Source: Tillandsia leiboldiana | Lineage: Eukaryota > Streptophyta > Magnoliopsida > Poales > Bromeliaceae | NCBI GenBank assembly: GCA_029204045.2 | Contig: CM055061.1 | Coordinates: 49,102,161-49,166,160, forward strand | Direction: 5' to 3' | Length of the DNA stretch: 64,000 bases | Shown: positions 41,574 to 54,235 of the stretch, in pieces | Numbering within the stretch: the stretch's first letter is position 1 | How the letters are laid out: every line of letters begins with the position of its first letter | The notes under the pieces: generated by a model | What the model was told of the DNA's origin: nothing | The model's database searches: none | What the model saw: only the letters and a program-made list of their open reading frames with translations | Made by a program: the position numbers and the translations under genes

Positions 41574-42926
41574 TGTTACGGAATTTAAGTTGGCGTATTT
41601 CGTGAATTCGGTTAAGTCTTGAAGATTGAAGGTAAAGAAGGTTGGATCATATAACTCAATCTCAAGAAACAAGAATTCAAAAGGATCAGGTATGTTGAAC
41701 TTAATATCTTTGGTGATCCGAATACTTCTTATAGTGTAGAAACACTTGGATGAACTTGTAATTGCATAATTATCAAAAACTGGACATGGGACATGTTCAG
41801 GATCCGGATCGGGCTTTGCAATCCGGATCCCGAAGGTGGTTCGTTCATACATCAGTTCAATCTGGATCGTAGCTTCCCTTGATCCGGATCCCGAACACTG
41901 GGTTTACCATTTTATTTGAGCGATCCGGATCAGGCTACTGCAATCCGGATCCCGAACGTTGTTGTTTGGTGAACTGTATGAACGATCCGGATCAAGCACT
42001 TCGATCCGGATCCCGAACCTTCGTTTTTTTGGAATCTGTTTTTCTCGCTACTGCAATCCGGATCGCCGATCTCCGATCCGGATCGTCGTCATGTAAAAAT
42101 TCCAGAAAAAGATAGTTTTTGATCCTTATCTTTTTCCAAGGGTTTCTAACCTATAAATAGACCCTATGATTCTTTTTCTAGGGCTAGTCCAAAAATCCAA
42201 AAAGAAGCCGCTAAACCTAAAAGCCGTCATCTTTTATACGGCCTAAGATCCACATATAGAGAAGAAAGGAAATCATAGATTCTATCTTATGTTTCTTCAT
42301 CTATATTGATTGATTTGATTCTAGGTTTTCATACTCACATTTTGAGTTGAATCAAATCAATGAATACTTAGATGGTATTTCCGATCTATTTCTAATCTAA
42401 GTATTCGGCGGATCATCACCACCCAAAAACAACGATTTACCCCAAAATCGGCGCGTGGACTCGCGTGGCCTTGTGGATTCAAGGTGGTACCGCTCTCGTG
42501 GATTCGGAGCGAGGTACGTTCGTGGATTCGAAGCGTGCTACTGGGTGAAGACCGTGGATTTGGTCGGACGTCGTGGACTCGACGTTGGACGCTGTGGATT
42601 CGGCGTTGGACGCACATCGTGGATTCGAGAAGCGTCGTGGAGCGAGCGGAGAAGATCAACTAGGAGCGTATGGAAAAGGTTGAGTCGTCTGTGAGTACGG
42701 TATATCACCTTGTACGTGTTTAATTCTAGTGGATTTCACCGTGTTATCGGTCCCGTGGTTTTTTACTCCGGTTTGGAGTTTTCCACGTAAAAATCTCTGC
42801 GTGTTATTTATTTTTCCGCATTGGGTTTTATATCGCAAAGATTTTTGAGTGTTTAGTGTTTACAATTATTCACCCCCCTCTAGGTGTTTTTTCCCCTATT
42901 TAGATCCAATTATACATAACCCGACA
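41574..42926 (+). repeat. 3' LTR of element 4
   Basis: Same length and ends as 31329-32681; about 13 single-base differences by eye. Confidence 0.95.
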
Positions 42927-42931
42927 GTCAC

Positions 42932-44705
42932 CACTAAGTTAGGATCTCAACCCAACATCCACATTATTCCACTAACAAGCAAACACAAGCTTACTAACCA
43001 AAAGCAATAGAAAGATAACCGAAAGTAAATAAAACGTTCGTCAACCTCAAACGGCTAAGGTCCTCTCAACGCTGTCTCATCGTCGTCCCAGTTCCCACCC
43101 CTGTTCGGACCTGTCACAGTGTGGGTAGTCAGTGACAAATAAAGTAGATAAAAATAGGAAATGCTCTAAAAACTGTAGTAAACAAACCGATACACCAGAG
43201 CATTCCACATCCCCCTCATGAATCGTCAAATCCCCTGTTAAAATCATGCTGGGCACCTACCCCAGAGTTATTTCACTCATTCCTTGGTGCTTTTAACCCC
43301 TCCACTGCCCAAAAAACAGTCGCCTCACCGTGAGGGGTCCCCATCATCACACATCGTGGGGTACACGGGTCAACGTACCATCTTTTCGAAAAAATACACC
43401 TTGTGCGGTGGCCAGACCGCCGGTGTGCGTGTAAGCAATTAGGAGCATATATGCCGAAACCGGCGTGTAATAAGGCACCGCGACCTTCGTCGCCTCAGTT
43501 AGAAATAAAAACGGGATTCTCATGCAATGGGGTTAGACAGTTTACAAAAGATACATCTACTTTATTTACACAAGTTACACGGGAATGACTATACACCAGA
43601 AATGCCAAAAGGGGGAACTCTGAAGATCAACCCGTACCTTCGGACGACACCCGGACCAAAAAGAAAGTCCCCCAACAGGGCATAACAGGTAAGATACGAC
43701 TCTCATAAGGAAACACGACAACGAAAGCGCAAACAAACGAACTAACGACTCGCGGTGGCGGCGGCGACGACGGCGGCGACGAAGCGGCCCCCCGCGAGGC
43801 ACGCGCGCCGCGTGCGATGCAGCCCCGCGCGGTGCATGCTGCGCAACCGCGCGGGCTCCAGCCCTGCGCGGTGAATGCGGCAGCCGCGCGGGCTCCAGCC
43901 CCGCACGGTGCATGGGGCGCGGCCGCACGGGCTCCAGTCCCGCGCGGCGCATGCGCGTGCAGTGCGGCGGCGGCGGCGATGCCCTAGGGTTTTCCGCGGT
44001 TGCGACGACGGCGGCGGCCTAGGGCTTCGCGGCAGCGGCGGCGATAAGAGCGAACAAGAATCGCGAAAGACCCAAAAACGCCGAACCCTAGAACGATAAA
44101 ATCAGAAGAATAACGGTGCTAACCTCGATCTAACCTCGATCTATCGGGGACGATGATCCGATCTCGTTCTTCGCGGCGCTGAGGATCCGGATCCTCTCCC
44201 CGTAGATGGTGGCGTCTCGATCTCCGGTCTCCGGCATGTTGGTCGGGAACGATCGAGTTCCTCCGCTTTCTCCTTCCCTTTTCCTTCTTCCTCCGGTTAG
44301 GGTTTTTTCTTTTCTCTCCGGCTAGGGTTTTCTCTCTTCTTTCGGAAAAACAGATTTCTCCCTTGGTACGTACGATAAAACCCACATCCGGATATTTTAT
44401 TATTAAAAATAAATATCTATTCCCACGAGATAAATTTATAATTCCTCGAAAAGCGTGCCAGATCTTTAGCACGGATTCCGATGCATACTACGGTTACCGC
44501 GACCTTCAAAACTCCATTTCGGGGGATCCGTAAGTCGGATTTTAGATACGATTGCACCGCCGTTCTTCGTTTTTCGATCTCTATCACCGAAAAATACCCG
44601 CACCGTGTGATAGTCAACTTAAGAGAACTCGATAATTCGATTTTCCCTAACATGTAATTTATTATCAAGAGGGTAAAACGATACGCGAAAAGTCGTGATA
44701 TTACA
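42932..44705 (-). repeat. 3' LTR of element 5, part 2
   Basis: Continues 30861-31328 after removal of element 4. Ends GATATTACA, the reverse complement of the family B start. A GC-rich array of roughly four units lies at 43801-43954. Total LTR length is about 2.24 kb. Alignable to the 5' LTR from 49373 on, with small deletions in each. Confidence 0.85.
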
Positions 44706-44741
44706 CCACACACCACTTAAAAGAAGTTTCGTCCTCGAAAC

Positions 44742-47249
44742 TTAACCTCTACCCTCGCTAAACCAATCGGAAAAACACTCTCTCACCTTCATCTTCAGTT
44801 CCCACGTCACCTCGCGCTCCTCATGGTTACTCCTTTGCACCTTCACGTAGGGGATCGTCCGGTTGCGTAGCTTCTTATCTTCACGCGCCAAGATTCGTAT
44901 CGGTGTTTCCTTGAAGCTTAAGTCCTCACGCAACTGGACAGCAGAAACATCGAGGACGTGCAATGGGTCGGGGAGGTATTTTCGGAGCATCGAGACATGC
45001 AACACGTTGTGTACCCGCTCGAGGTTTGGCGGTAAGGCCAACCGGTATGCCACCGGGCCCACGCGCTCCAAGATCTCGAACGGTCCCACGTATCGCGGGC
45101 TCAGTTTCCCTCTCAAGCCGAAACGTCTAGTTCCTTTAGACGGCGATACACGAAGTAACACGTGCTCCCCTACCATAAACTCCAAGTCGCATCGCCTCTG
45201 ATCCGCATGACTCTTCTGCCGGCTCTGGGCGGCCAACAGCCGCTGCCTGATAAGGCGCACCTTTGCCTCAGTTTCCTCCACTAGATCTGGACCCAAAAGC
45301 TTTCGCTCCCCCAAGTCATCCCAACATATAGGAGATCGGCATCGGCGTCCGTACAGGGCTTCATACGGCGCCATTTGAATGCTTGCTTGGTAGCTGTTAT
45401 TGTAGGCGAAATCCACGAGGGGTAGGTAACGCGACCATCCCTCACGCGTGTCGAGCACGCAAGGTCGGAGCATATCTTCGAGGATCTGGATTACCCGTTC
45501 CGATTGTCCGTCAGTCTGCGGGTGGAAAGCCGTGCTGAATTGCAGTTTGGTCCCCATTGTCCGCTGTAGGCTCCGCCAAAAGTTTGACACAAAACGTGTG
45601 TCTCTATCAGAAGTTATCGACGCTGGTACTCCGTGCAACCTTACCACCTCGTCGATGTAGGTTTGCGCCAACCGGTCTCGGGTCCATGTCATGTGGATGG
45701 GCAGAAAATGAGCCGATTTCGTCAGGCGATCCACTATGACCCATATTGCATCGTGTCCATGTTGCGATCGAGAAAAACCAGTTACGAAGTCCATGGTAAT
45801 CCATTCCCATTTCCATTCCGGTATGGGCAATGGCTGTAGTTTCCCTGCCGGTCGCTGGTGTTCAGCTTTCACTTGTTGGCATACCAAACAATGTGCCACA
45901 AATTGCGTCACGTCCCCCTTCAATTTGGGCCACCAAAAGGTCTGCCTAAGATCTTTATACATCTTCGTACCACCGGGATACGCAGTGTAGGGAGCACTAT
46001 GTGCTTCCGTCAGAATTTCTTTCTTTATTTTTGGTACATCGGGCACACAAATTCGTCCCCGAAACCTTATTGCATTATCCGAGCCAATCATAAAATCGCC
46101 CCCTTGTTCCGAAGATATTCTGTCCCGCACCAGTTGCAATTGTGTGTCCGTTGACTGGCCTTCCAAGATCCTCTCGATCAAAGTAGGCTCAACCACTAAG
46201 GATAGGAGTTGCGTAACCGTACCCGCCGGCACTACCTCCAGTCTCAATTGCGAGAACTCTGCAATTAGACGATTCTGTTGGGTAAGGGCGCTCAACGCCG
46301 TTTCTCCCGTCTGTCCCTTCCGGCTTAAGGCGTCGGCCACCATATTTGCCTTTCCGGGGTGGTAATGGATCGACAAAGCGTAGTCTTTCGGTAGTTCCAG
46401 CCATCGCCTTTGCCGTAAATTTAACTCCTTTTGTGTGAACAAGTACTTAAGGCTCTGGTGATCGGAGAACACATTGCAGTGCGCTCCGTAAAGATAGTGT
46501 CTCCAGAGCTTTAAAGCAAACACGACTGCCGCGAACTCGAAGTCGTGTGTAGGGTAGTTCTTCTCGTATTCCTTGAACTGTCTTGACGCGTAGGCTATGA
46601 CCTTCCCTTGTTGCATTAGTACGCTTCCAAGACCGCTTCGTGATGCATCGCAATAGATCTCATAGTCCTCTCCAGGCTTCGGCAGTGTGAGTACTGGCGC
46701 CCGTGTTAGTCTGTCCTTGAGTTCCTCAAAGCTCTTTTGGCATTGGACCGTCCAGATGAATTTCTCCCCTTTCCGAGTTAATCGATTTAGGGGAGTGGCT
46801 ATCTTTGAGAAGCCTTCCACGAATCGTCTATAATACCCTGCCAGTCCTAGGAAACTTCGGATTTCCGTTACCGTTGTTGGCCGGGCCCAGTTGGTCACGG
46901 ATTCTACCTTCCTCGGGTCCACCGCTATTCCCGACGCTGAGACTATGTGTCCCAGAAAGTCTACCTCGCGGAGCCAGAACTCACACTTCTTGAGATTGGC
47001 ATACAATTTCTGGTCCCGGAGGGTCTGCAGGATTACTCGCAAGTGTTCCTCGTGTTCTTTGTCTGTGCGAGAGTAGATGAGGATGTCGTCGATAAAGACC
47101 ACCACGAATTGGTCCAGGATGGGTTTAAAAATCCTATTCATCATATCCATAAACACCGCTGGGGCATTGGTAAGCCCAAACGGCATTACCGTATACTCGT
47201 AGTGGCCGTAACGTGTCCGAAAGGCTATTTTTGGTATATCTTCACCAAC
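44742..47249 (-). CDS. RT (from motif before catalytic centre), RNase H, integrase, chromodomain-like tail (element 5)
   Basis: A long frame without stops. It begins in RT just before F-R-T-R-Y-G-H-Y-E-Y, has the V-V-F-I-D-D-I-L centre, RNase H (I-Y-C-D-A-S), the integrase HHCC finger, D-D-E residues (M-D-F-V-T-G, S-D-R-D-T-R, D-G-Q-S-E-R) and the W-S-N-H-E-E-R-E chromodomain-like end. The open frame continues upstream to 47354, but those residues come from the foreign block at 47250-48082. It is the best-preserved gypsy pol stretch here, yet lacks the RT fingers and protease. Confidence 0.88.
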   Translation of the reverse strand, partial: VGEDIPKIAFRTRYGHYEYTVMPFGLTNAPAVFMDMMNRIFKPILDQFVVVFIDDILIYSRTDKEHEEHLRVILQTLRDQKLYANLKKCEFWLREVDFLGHIVSASGIAVDPRKVESVTNWARPTTVTEIRSFLGLAGYYRRFVEGFSKIATPLNRLTRKGEKFIWTVQCQKSFEELKDRLTRAPVLTLPKPGEDYEIYCDASRSGLGSVLMQQGKVIAYASRQFKEYEKNYPTHDFEFAAVVFALKLWRHYLYGAHCNVFSDHQSLKYLFTQKELNLRQRRWLELPKDYALSIHYHPGKANMVADALSRKGQTGETALSALTQQNRLIAEFSQLRLEVVPAGTVTQLLSLVVEPTLIERILEGQSTDTQLQLVRDRISSEQGGDFMIGSDNAIRFRGRICVPDVPKIKKEILTEAHSAPYTAYPGGTKMYKDLRQTFWWPKLKGDVTQFVAHCLVCQQVKAEHQRPAGKLQPLPIPEWKWEWITMDFVTGFSRSQHGHDAIWVIVDRLTKSAHFLPIHMTWTRDRLAQTYIDEVVRLHGVPASITSDRDTRFVSNFWRSLQRTMGTKLQFSTAFHPQTDGQSERVIQILEDMLRPCVLDTREGWSRYLPLVDFAYNNSYQASIQMAPYEALYGRRCRSPICWDDLGERKLLGPDLVEETEAKVRLIRQRLLAAQSRQKSHADQRRCDLEFMVGEHVLLRVSPSKGTRRFGLRGKLSPRYVGPFEILERVGPVAYRLALPPNLERVHNVLHVSMLRKYLPDPLHVLDVSAVQLREDLSFKETPIRILAREDKKLRNRTIPYVKVQRSNHEEREVTWELKMKVRECFSDWFSEGRG

Positions 47250-48082
47250 CTCAACCTCCTCGTTACGGGTTGCAGGAACAACCGCCGCAAGATTGGGTTT
47301 TCGCTCCCATCCCGGAGGTTTCCCGCTATCCCAACATGGGAGTTTCAACCTCACCCATACTCGCCCCTCGGTACGAGATTCGGCTGTGGCCCTAAGTCCG
47401 CAGACCTACGTGGTATGGTTTGAACCTAAGTCTACCCATGTCACTCGCGTTTGTCACCCCGGTGGGGCCGCTCTTTGCTGTGGCATGAGCCTCATAACCG
47501 GTTGCAGTGGTGCCCCCTCCTCTTGTCATAGGGTCGGAGGGCAATGGGTTGGTATAGGAGTGGCCTCCCCAACAGACCTATTAGAGTAACCCCTTACAGT
47601 CCTCTGGCAGTTTGACTTCCTGTTAGTCACTGCTTAATGGCGGCGTGGGCGCCGGAAGGTAGGGTTCTAGATCAGGTGGCCGGATCTACCGGAACACGAA
47701 AGAAACTACTCGACTACCCTTCCCCTGTCTTCTTGCCCGCGGCGGGGAAAAAGAACGGTAGGTCGTAGATGCCCTCCCGAGTAAAGCTCGCACGTTTTGG
47801 CGTGCCTCGTTCCCGAAACGCACCAGGGACTTAATTCGGTCGATTACTACTTCCGGATTGCTGTGACAGTCAATTCTGAGTGCCACGCCAAATACCCTAA
47901 ACAAGGTCCTCCCCCAGCTTTTAGTGCGCGAGAATTTTGCTCGCCCTTGCAGGCTGGGGAGGGCTTAGCTAAAGGGCTTTGGGGGTCTCTCCCCACAGTC
48001 CGAATGAATCTACCCCTAAGATGGGATTCTAGAAAACAGAGAGAAAAGAAGGGAAATGAGGGTTTTCCTAGCGACTCTGGGT
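47250..48082. other. Unassigned 0.83-kb block replacing gag end, protease and RT start of element 5
   Basis: Homology to the related gypsy elements stops near 47249 inside RT and resumes near 48083 inside gag. The sequence between is moderately GC-rich, has no clear open frame and no LTR ends, and does not match any other part of the window that I can see. It replaces about 2 kb of expected sequence. Confidence 0.7.
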
Positions 48083-48683
48083 AGGGCGTTGCCCTTCAAG
48101 GGGTCCGGGCGCACCGTTTTCCACCATATACGGGCATTTCCCTCGAGACAGTGAACTGCCAAGGGGACTCGTTCATGATCCTCCATCATCAGGTCCTCGA
48201 AAAGTTTCTCCAAGGTGTCCACCCATTTCTCCACGACCCAGGGGTCAGTCGTCTCTCCCTTAAAAATAGGTGGGTCGTGCTTCTTGAATTCCGCCAAATT
48301 TGCTCTCACCCTGTTCCGTTCAATCCGTTGGGTAGAAGCCTCCCCCGCGGCGGGTCCCGAAGCTGTTGGGTTTGGCGCGACTGAACGTGCCGTCGGTTGG
48401 TCCATCGATACACCGGTAGTCGCGGTATGGGGAGGGGCAGCCGCAGTCTCGCCGTCCGTCCCCAACGGTCCCGTCATAGGTGAGTCGGTCCGGGCGGCGG
48501 AACCTGGGTGCCCTCCACTGGCACGGCCGGCTGCTGTTGCGTCAACTGACGTACGTGTTCCGTGAGGGTCGATAACTACCCGGCCATCTCTCGTAGCTGC
48601 TGGCAGAGCAGTTCACTCTCCGTAGTTGCCGGGGTCGCACCATCTGCTCCGGCGTCGTCAGTCGACGATCTGGTCCGTGCCAT
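48083..48683 (-). pseudogene. Gag N-terminal part of element 5
   Basis: ATG at 48683 (complement) opens M-A-R-T-R-S-S-T-D-D; a TAG at 48576-48578 and a frameshift follow. The rest is in the frame of 48477 downward: T-A-T-T-G-V-S-M-D-Q-P-T and W-V-V-E-K-W-V-D-T match the gag of element 2. It ends at the foreign block. The start is supported by its position about 200 bases after the primer site and by the similar M-A-R-N-R-S-S-I-D start in element 6. Confidence 0.75.
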
Positions 48684-48888
48684 TCTCCTCTGTACACAAA
48701 GAAACAGCGTTAACCCTAGCTTTAAATGGTCTAGCACCTTGACCTACGAACAATGGAACTCTATCCCTTTTTCCCGCACTCACACTCGCGTTCTACGTAC
48801 CTACACCTAGGTTATCATTTGGTTAGTTACTTGTGGCATTGTACTCTGTGGATGTTGGTCACTGACCGCCGTGGTTAAAGTCATTTTT

Positions 48889-48899
48889 CTCTGATAGCA
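48889..48899 (-). promoter_or_regulatory. Degraded primer-binding site of element 5
   Basis: On the - strand reads TGCTATCAGAG, one base from the initiator-Met complement, seven bases from the 5' LTR end. Element 6 has the unaltered version at the same offset. Confidence 0.65.
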
Positions 48900-48906
48900 T
48901 ATAATC

Positions 48907-50442
48907 TGTCACGCCCCGGAAGTTCTAAATGAGCGGAAAAACATGTATCTTTTTTTTTTTTGAAATTAACCTTGCCCCCGGTGCGCGCCAGACCCGCCAC
49001 ATATACAAATTCACTCCACAAACGGACGGAGTCTCTTTTGTATATGTACGGCATTCCAAACACGACTTATACTTTAACTATGCAGTCACAAATCAATCAA
49101 AAGGAGAGATCACACTTAACCATAACTATAATTACCACAACAAGGTTGAAAGGATAAATCCATAGGTTTGCAAAATAGTGTCCACATGACACCCGGTTTT
49201 AAAAACGTTTTCGCAATCTCTTTTAGGCGGCAACATAACTTGAAAAGATAAATCCACGGGTTTGGAAAGCAGTGCCCACACGACACTTAGTTTGAAAACG
49301 TTTTCGAAACCAATTTGCTATTTGAAAACACGCCGCATACAAGTCTAAGATAAACACAATTACAAGATGTCACCACTAAGTTAGGATCTCAACCCAACAT
49401 CCACATTATTCCACTAACAAGCAAACACAAGCTTACTAACAAAAAGCAATAGAAAGATAACCGAAAGTAAATAAAACGTTCGTCCCGGTTCCCACCCCTG
49501 TTCGGACCTATCACAGTGTGGGTAGTCAGTGACAAATAAAGTAGATAAAAACAGGAAATGCTATAAAAACTATAGTAAACAAACCGATACACCAGAGCAT
49601 TCCACGTCCCCCCTCATGAATCGTCAAATCCCCTGTTAAAATCAACTCTGGGCACCTACCCCAGAGTTACTTCGCTCATTCCTTGGTGCTTTTAACCCCT
49701 CCACTGCCCAAAAAACAGTCGCCTCACCGTGAGGGGTCCCCATCATCACACATCGTGGGATACACGGGTCAACGTACCATCTTTTCGAAAAAATACACCC
49801 TGTGCGGAGGCCAGACCGCCGGTGTGCGTGTAAGCAATTAGGAGCATATATGCCGAAACCGGCGTGTAATAAGGCACCGCGACCTTCGTCGCCACAGTTA
49901 GAAATAAAAACGGGATTCTCATGCAATGGGGTTAGATAGTTTACAAAAGATACATCTACTTTGTTTGCACAAGTTACACGAGAACGACTATACACCAGAA
50001 ATGCCAAAAGGTACCCACCTCAAATTGCGTCGACCGAAACTCTGAAGATCGACCCGTACCTTCGGACGACACCGGGACCTAATAGAAAGTCCCTCAACAG
50101 GGCATAACAGGTAAGATACGACTCTCATATGGAAACACGACAACGAAAGCGCAAACAAACGAACAAACGACTCGCGGTGGCGGCGACGACGACGGCGGCG
50201 ACGAAGCGGCTCCCCGCGAGGCACGCGCGCCGCTTGCGGTGCAGCCGCGCGGGCGCCTGCCCCGCGCGGCACATGCGGCGCGGCCGCGCGGGCTCCAGCC
50301 CCGCGCGGTGCATGCGGCGCGGCCGCGCGGGCTCCAGCCCCGCGCGGCGCATGCGGCAGCCGCGCGGGCTGCAGCCCCACGCTGTGCATGCGGCGCGGCC
50401 GCGCGGGCACCAGCCACGCGCGGCGCATGCGGCAACCGCGCG
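48907..50442 (-). repeat. 5' LTR of element 5, first part
   Basis: Starts TGTCACGCCCCGGAAG and runs to a GC-rich 37-39-bp array (about 50240-50442) where other LTRs intrude at gcgcg. A matching array piece continues at 54236-54398. Confidence 0.82.
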
Positions 50443-50535
50443 TGTCACGCCCCGGGGTACTCTTTTTTTTTTTTTTTTTTGAAAGGCGCAGCGCTCCCCG
50501 GACCGTGCCAGACTCGCCACACATGCAAACGCAGC
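50443..50535 (-). repeat. Terminal 93 bp of a family D LTR, left copy
   Basis: TGTCACGCCCCGGGG, a T-run, then a tail ending catgcaaacgcag; nearly identical to 54399-54489. The sequence changes abruptly at 50536 to an A2-like LTR. Confidence 0.65.
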
Positions 50536-53500
50536 CCGGGGTCGAAACTGCGACTCGGGCTCGCCAACAGATCCGCCATCTGTACGGAAACTGCCGTACA
50601 GACGAAGCGTCTACCCGGCAAAAGATCTAATGCTACACATGTATCAGAGCTGAAAATAAAACTAGTAGCTAACAAAAATCACTGAACATCTGAAATAGAA
50701 AAACTCCACTAATACACCAATCCTCAATACAGGTCTCTCAAATAAATAAATAAAATACAAGCCTCACAAAACTCTCAGACTGTCCAGTACAAAAGTAGAA
50801 TCATAAAGCTAACAGGGTACATCTACCCCTGACTCTCAATGCTGGTAAGGAACTAAACGGCCACGTCCTCACCTCGATCAGCTGTCTCCGCGCGAGCTAA
50901 TCCGGAACAGCAGCCTCAGGAAACCTGTCACCGCAGCGGGTGTGAGATCTACTGCAGAAGGTAGATCCCAGTGGGTACCGTCACCAATATCCACCGTATG
51001 CCCACTAAGTCTACTGGAGGCACAATAGATAGGTATGCAGATAGATAGATAGATAGATAAAAGCTGAAAGGAACTATAGCTATCATGTCTCAATCATCAT
51101 GCTCAAGAAACTATACTAATGATGAAATGTGCATACACTCGCTACTGCTAACATGCCTCAAGTATCATGCTCAAAGGAAAACTCATCTATGAACATGCTA
51201 TGAAACCCACTCACACATATCACCCAATCCCAATGACTGTCCCTCTTTGGACCAGTCAAGCCTGCGCTCAACTACTGCCACTCATGCCCAAACAGGGCTT
51301 GGTCTTACGTAGGGTGTCCCTCAAGGACTATCTCTGTAATCACATCGCAGCCTCGTCAGGCTCGGTATCATCATCGCATCCGGAGCGTAGCTCGCGGGGA
51401 GCGACCCCGCGAACTCAAGTATCTCACAACTGGCATAAAATGCCAGGCTCAGCATGCTATAATCCACGATCAAACAGATCGATATCACGAGCTCAAAAGC
51501 ACAACTCGGTCGGAGAAAGACTCCACGACTCGATCAGGAAATGCCCACACGATCTCAAAGCTATGTCGGAGAAACCTCGACGACTCAATCTGATAATGCA
51601 TAACCCATGGCTAAGTCGGGAAACCTCCACGACTCGATCTACCAGAACCCCCAAAACTCTCGAAGCTAGGTGGGAGAACCATCTCCACCACTAAATCAGA
51701 ACACGATCCATGATCTAGAGTAAACCAATCAGGGAATAAATTCTCAATCTCTCACACGGGAGGCCTGGAAATTCTGAACGACTGCCACCTACAACCCTAT
51801 CAAACAAGAACAGGCTGTAGGCATATATAGCCGCCCATAGCTTCCGCCCCCGAAATGGAAAATGCTAAAACTCTCACACGACACTAGAAAGTCATCTCAC
51901 AATGCTCTAAAAATCTACTCGGCCCCCGGGCACGAGTATACATGCACCACGAACCACCTGGACCATTCATAATACTCTAGATATTCAAAAACCCTTTAAA
52001 ATATGAGTTTCACTTAAAACCGGTTACAAAATTATTATGAAGGTCCAGATAGTTCCCGAATCTCAAAAGAATATGCCGTCTAGTGTCGAATGGTCTCTAG
52101 ATCATGCTAAAAAAAATAACAGGGGCTCAGGAAAATATTCCTATAATTTTCTAGGCAACTAACAGATTTAATAAGCATAAGACAGTTAAACTAACATGAT
52201 CAACATGCTTACAGAAGCTTTAGAGGGCATTCCATACATTTCGGAGAAATTCCAACCCACCTGGATCGCTTTCCGCAGGCAACGCTGAAGTCGGTGAAGC
52301 GCCGGATCCTCAGACTGACAAAACCTCGAAAACCGGGCCATGCGCGCGCGCACCGTCGCGAACCCAGAAAAATCCCCGGAAGTTTGAAAAGTTCCCCCGA
52401 GTCCAATACAAAAATCCGCGCAAACTCCAGCTCGCCCCGTGGCTAAGTCAATGCATCTGCACAAGTAACCAACTAACCACGCTCAATAATCCGTCAAAAC
52501 CAGGTATTGATATCTAAGAAGAATCCATTAAAATTCGGGATCCCAAATACTCATCTCCGAAGAAAATCCGCCCGTATTTTGGCTCACTTCACGGTCAATC
52601 ACAGTGCAAACAAAGATCCGAGTACTCCACAATCCACTAACAGCAGCTGAACACTCATATGTATATGCTCACATAAAACAATCTACCAAAAATCCTTAAT
52701 CCACTTCTCTACAAGCTCCTAAGCACACATAATTAACCTGCAGCACACACACACACTTCTCACAGCACCCAGCACACTAAAAAAAAACTCCCAAGTCCAT
52801 CAGCATTCACACTTAACACTTTTATACCAATCCACCATTACAAACTAAGTCCATTTACTCACAGCCTGTCACACAAGGATTCTTTCTCTCTCTCGTTCCA
52901 TTACCTCGAGCCAACAGCCGTCAACACCTTACCGCGCACTTGATCCGAGCTCTTCGCGGCACCAAGCCGGAAACCGCCACAATTGGCGCCGTCCTGTGAG
53001 AGCAAAAGGGACAAAAGCCGCGTCAAAAACAGTCCACAAAAAAAATAAACTCACGCGACTCCCCGAGTGACCACCAGCCCGGCCGACGAAAACCCCGCGT
53101 GCACACGCGCGCCGCACGCTGCGGCCGCACAAAACAGCGCGCGGCGTTGCCGTTGCCGCTGCCCGCACGGCGCCTTCAGCCACAAGCCGCGCGGCGCCCT
53201 GCCGCGATGCCGCGCGCTGCCCGAGCGGCATCTGGGCCAGCCGCAGTTGCCGCGCAGCGCCTGGGCCCGCCGCGCGGCGCCCAGGCCCGCAGCGCGCGCC
53301 CACTGCGCGCCGCGTGCCCGCTGGGCGCTTGCGCCTGTGCGCTGCGCGCCCGCTGCTGCGCGCAAAACAAAACCCGCACACCGCAGAACCTCCACCCTAG
53401 ACAAGCAGTCCCAAGCACAACCTTCCACCAACAACACTAAGCACAACTCCAAAGCCACCATTAAAGATCAAACTGAAGCTTCTAAAGAAAAAAACTGCAC

Positions 53501-54235
53501 ATACCTTAATGAGGCTCTTCGCGCGCGCTTCGCTCCGCTTGGCACCGCGGCTCCTTGCAGGAAGTTCTCTCCATCAAGGCTCTTCCAATCCTTCAATTTC
53601 CCTTCTTTCCTTCTTCTTCTTCTCCTTCTTTTCTCCCTCACTTTCTTTTTCTCTGTTCTCAAGGTGTTCCTCTGTTTTTACAGGGGAGAAGAAGGTGACG
53701 TGGGCTCATTAATTAAGGTTGGTGGCTTAATTAATGAGATGCCAAAAGACCAAAATGCCCTTCAAAAACAAAAATATCTAACCCAAACCAACCACTTCAA
53801 TTTCCTCTTCTGCTTCATTTCTTTCTCTTTTCCTTCTTTCATATCAACCCAGACCAAAGTCAAAAATGCCATTAGTTAATTAAACTTAATTAAATAATCC
53901 AAAATAAGCCAACTCCAACACACTTTTTGACTTCGGGTCCTCCGCGTCAGTCCGGAACCTCCCGAACCCCGCTGTAATCTGAAAATACACATGTCCACCT
54001 ATTCCAAGTATTTCCAAATTTTCTGCACACCACTGTGGAGTCGAGGCTTCCCCGAAACCAGTCCTCTAACGGCGGACAATGCCCGGAAAACCCCGAACTG
54101 ACCTGGGGCTTCCACGTTGATCCGAGTCCACCCGAACTCAACTGAAGACACATGTGGAACACGCCCGAGGCAATTTCCTCCGCACCATGTCATCTCGCGA
54201 GGTCGGTGCGCCATCCGAAGTTCCGGTATTCTACA
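50536..54235 (-). repeat. A2-like LTR, reversed, ends atypical
   Basis: Begins CCCGGGGTCGAAACTGCGAC, matching the reverse complement of the A2 LTR end but lacking its outermost bases. Further matches include the stretch near 52255-52300 against 21300-21350. No gag or pol, so solo LTR or fragment. The right end is uncertain: either CTACA at 54235 or, judging by GAGGACCCGAA on the - strand, near 53947. A GC-rich block lies at 53090-53370. No matching 5-bp duplication found. Confidence 0.6.
51041..51059. repeat. ATAG microsatellite
   Basis: Nearly five tandem copies of atag. Confidence 0.9.

Larger units (their letters stand above)
31329..42926 (+). mobile_element. Copia element 4 (SIRE/Maximus-like), full-length, coding region broken
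   Basis: 11.6 kb with two LTRs of equal length (1353 bp), gtcac on both sides (31324-31328, 42927-42931), initiator-Met primer site and polypurine tract. Order gag, protease, integrase, RT, RNase H (copia order), then a spacer and an extra gene. About 13 LTR differences by eye. Pol has a TGA, a frameshift and an upstream gag frameshift. Confidence 0.95.
30861..50442 (-). mobile_element. Gypsy element 5 (Tekay-like, family B), reversed; 5' LTR continues in pieces
   Basis: On the - strand the order is 5' LTR (from 48907 rightwards), gag, pol, 3' LTR (30861-44705). The 3' LTR is split by copia element 4. The 5' LTR is cut at 50442 by a reversed LTR of another family, and a further piece reappears at 54236-54398; its far end is beyond the window. 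Gag is frameshifted, and the gag end, protease and RT start are replaced by unrelated sequence. Confidence 0.85.

Noticed and set aside
53067..53879. 270-residue open frame as a host gene
   Set aside because: Ala/Arg-rich from a GC-rich LTR block followed by low-complexity sequence; it lies within a reversed LTR.
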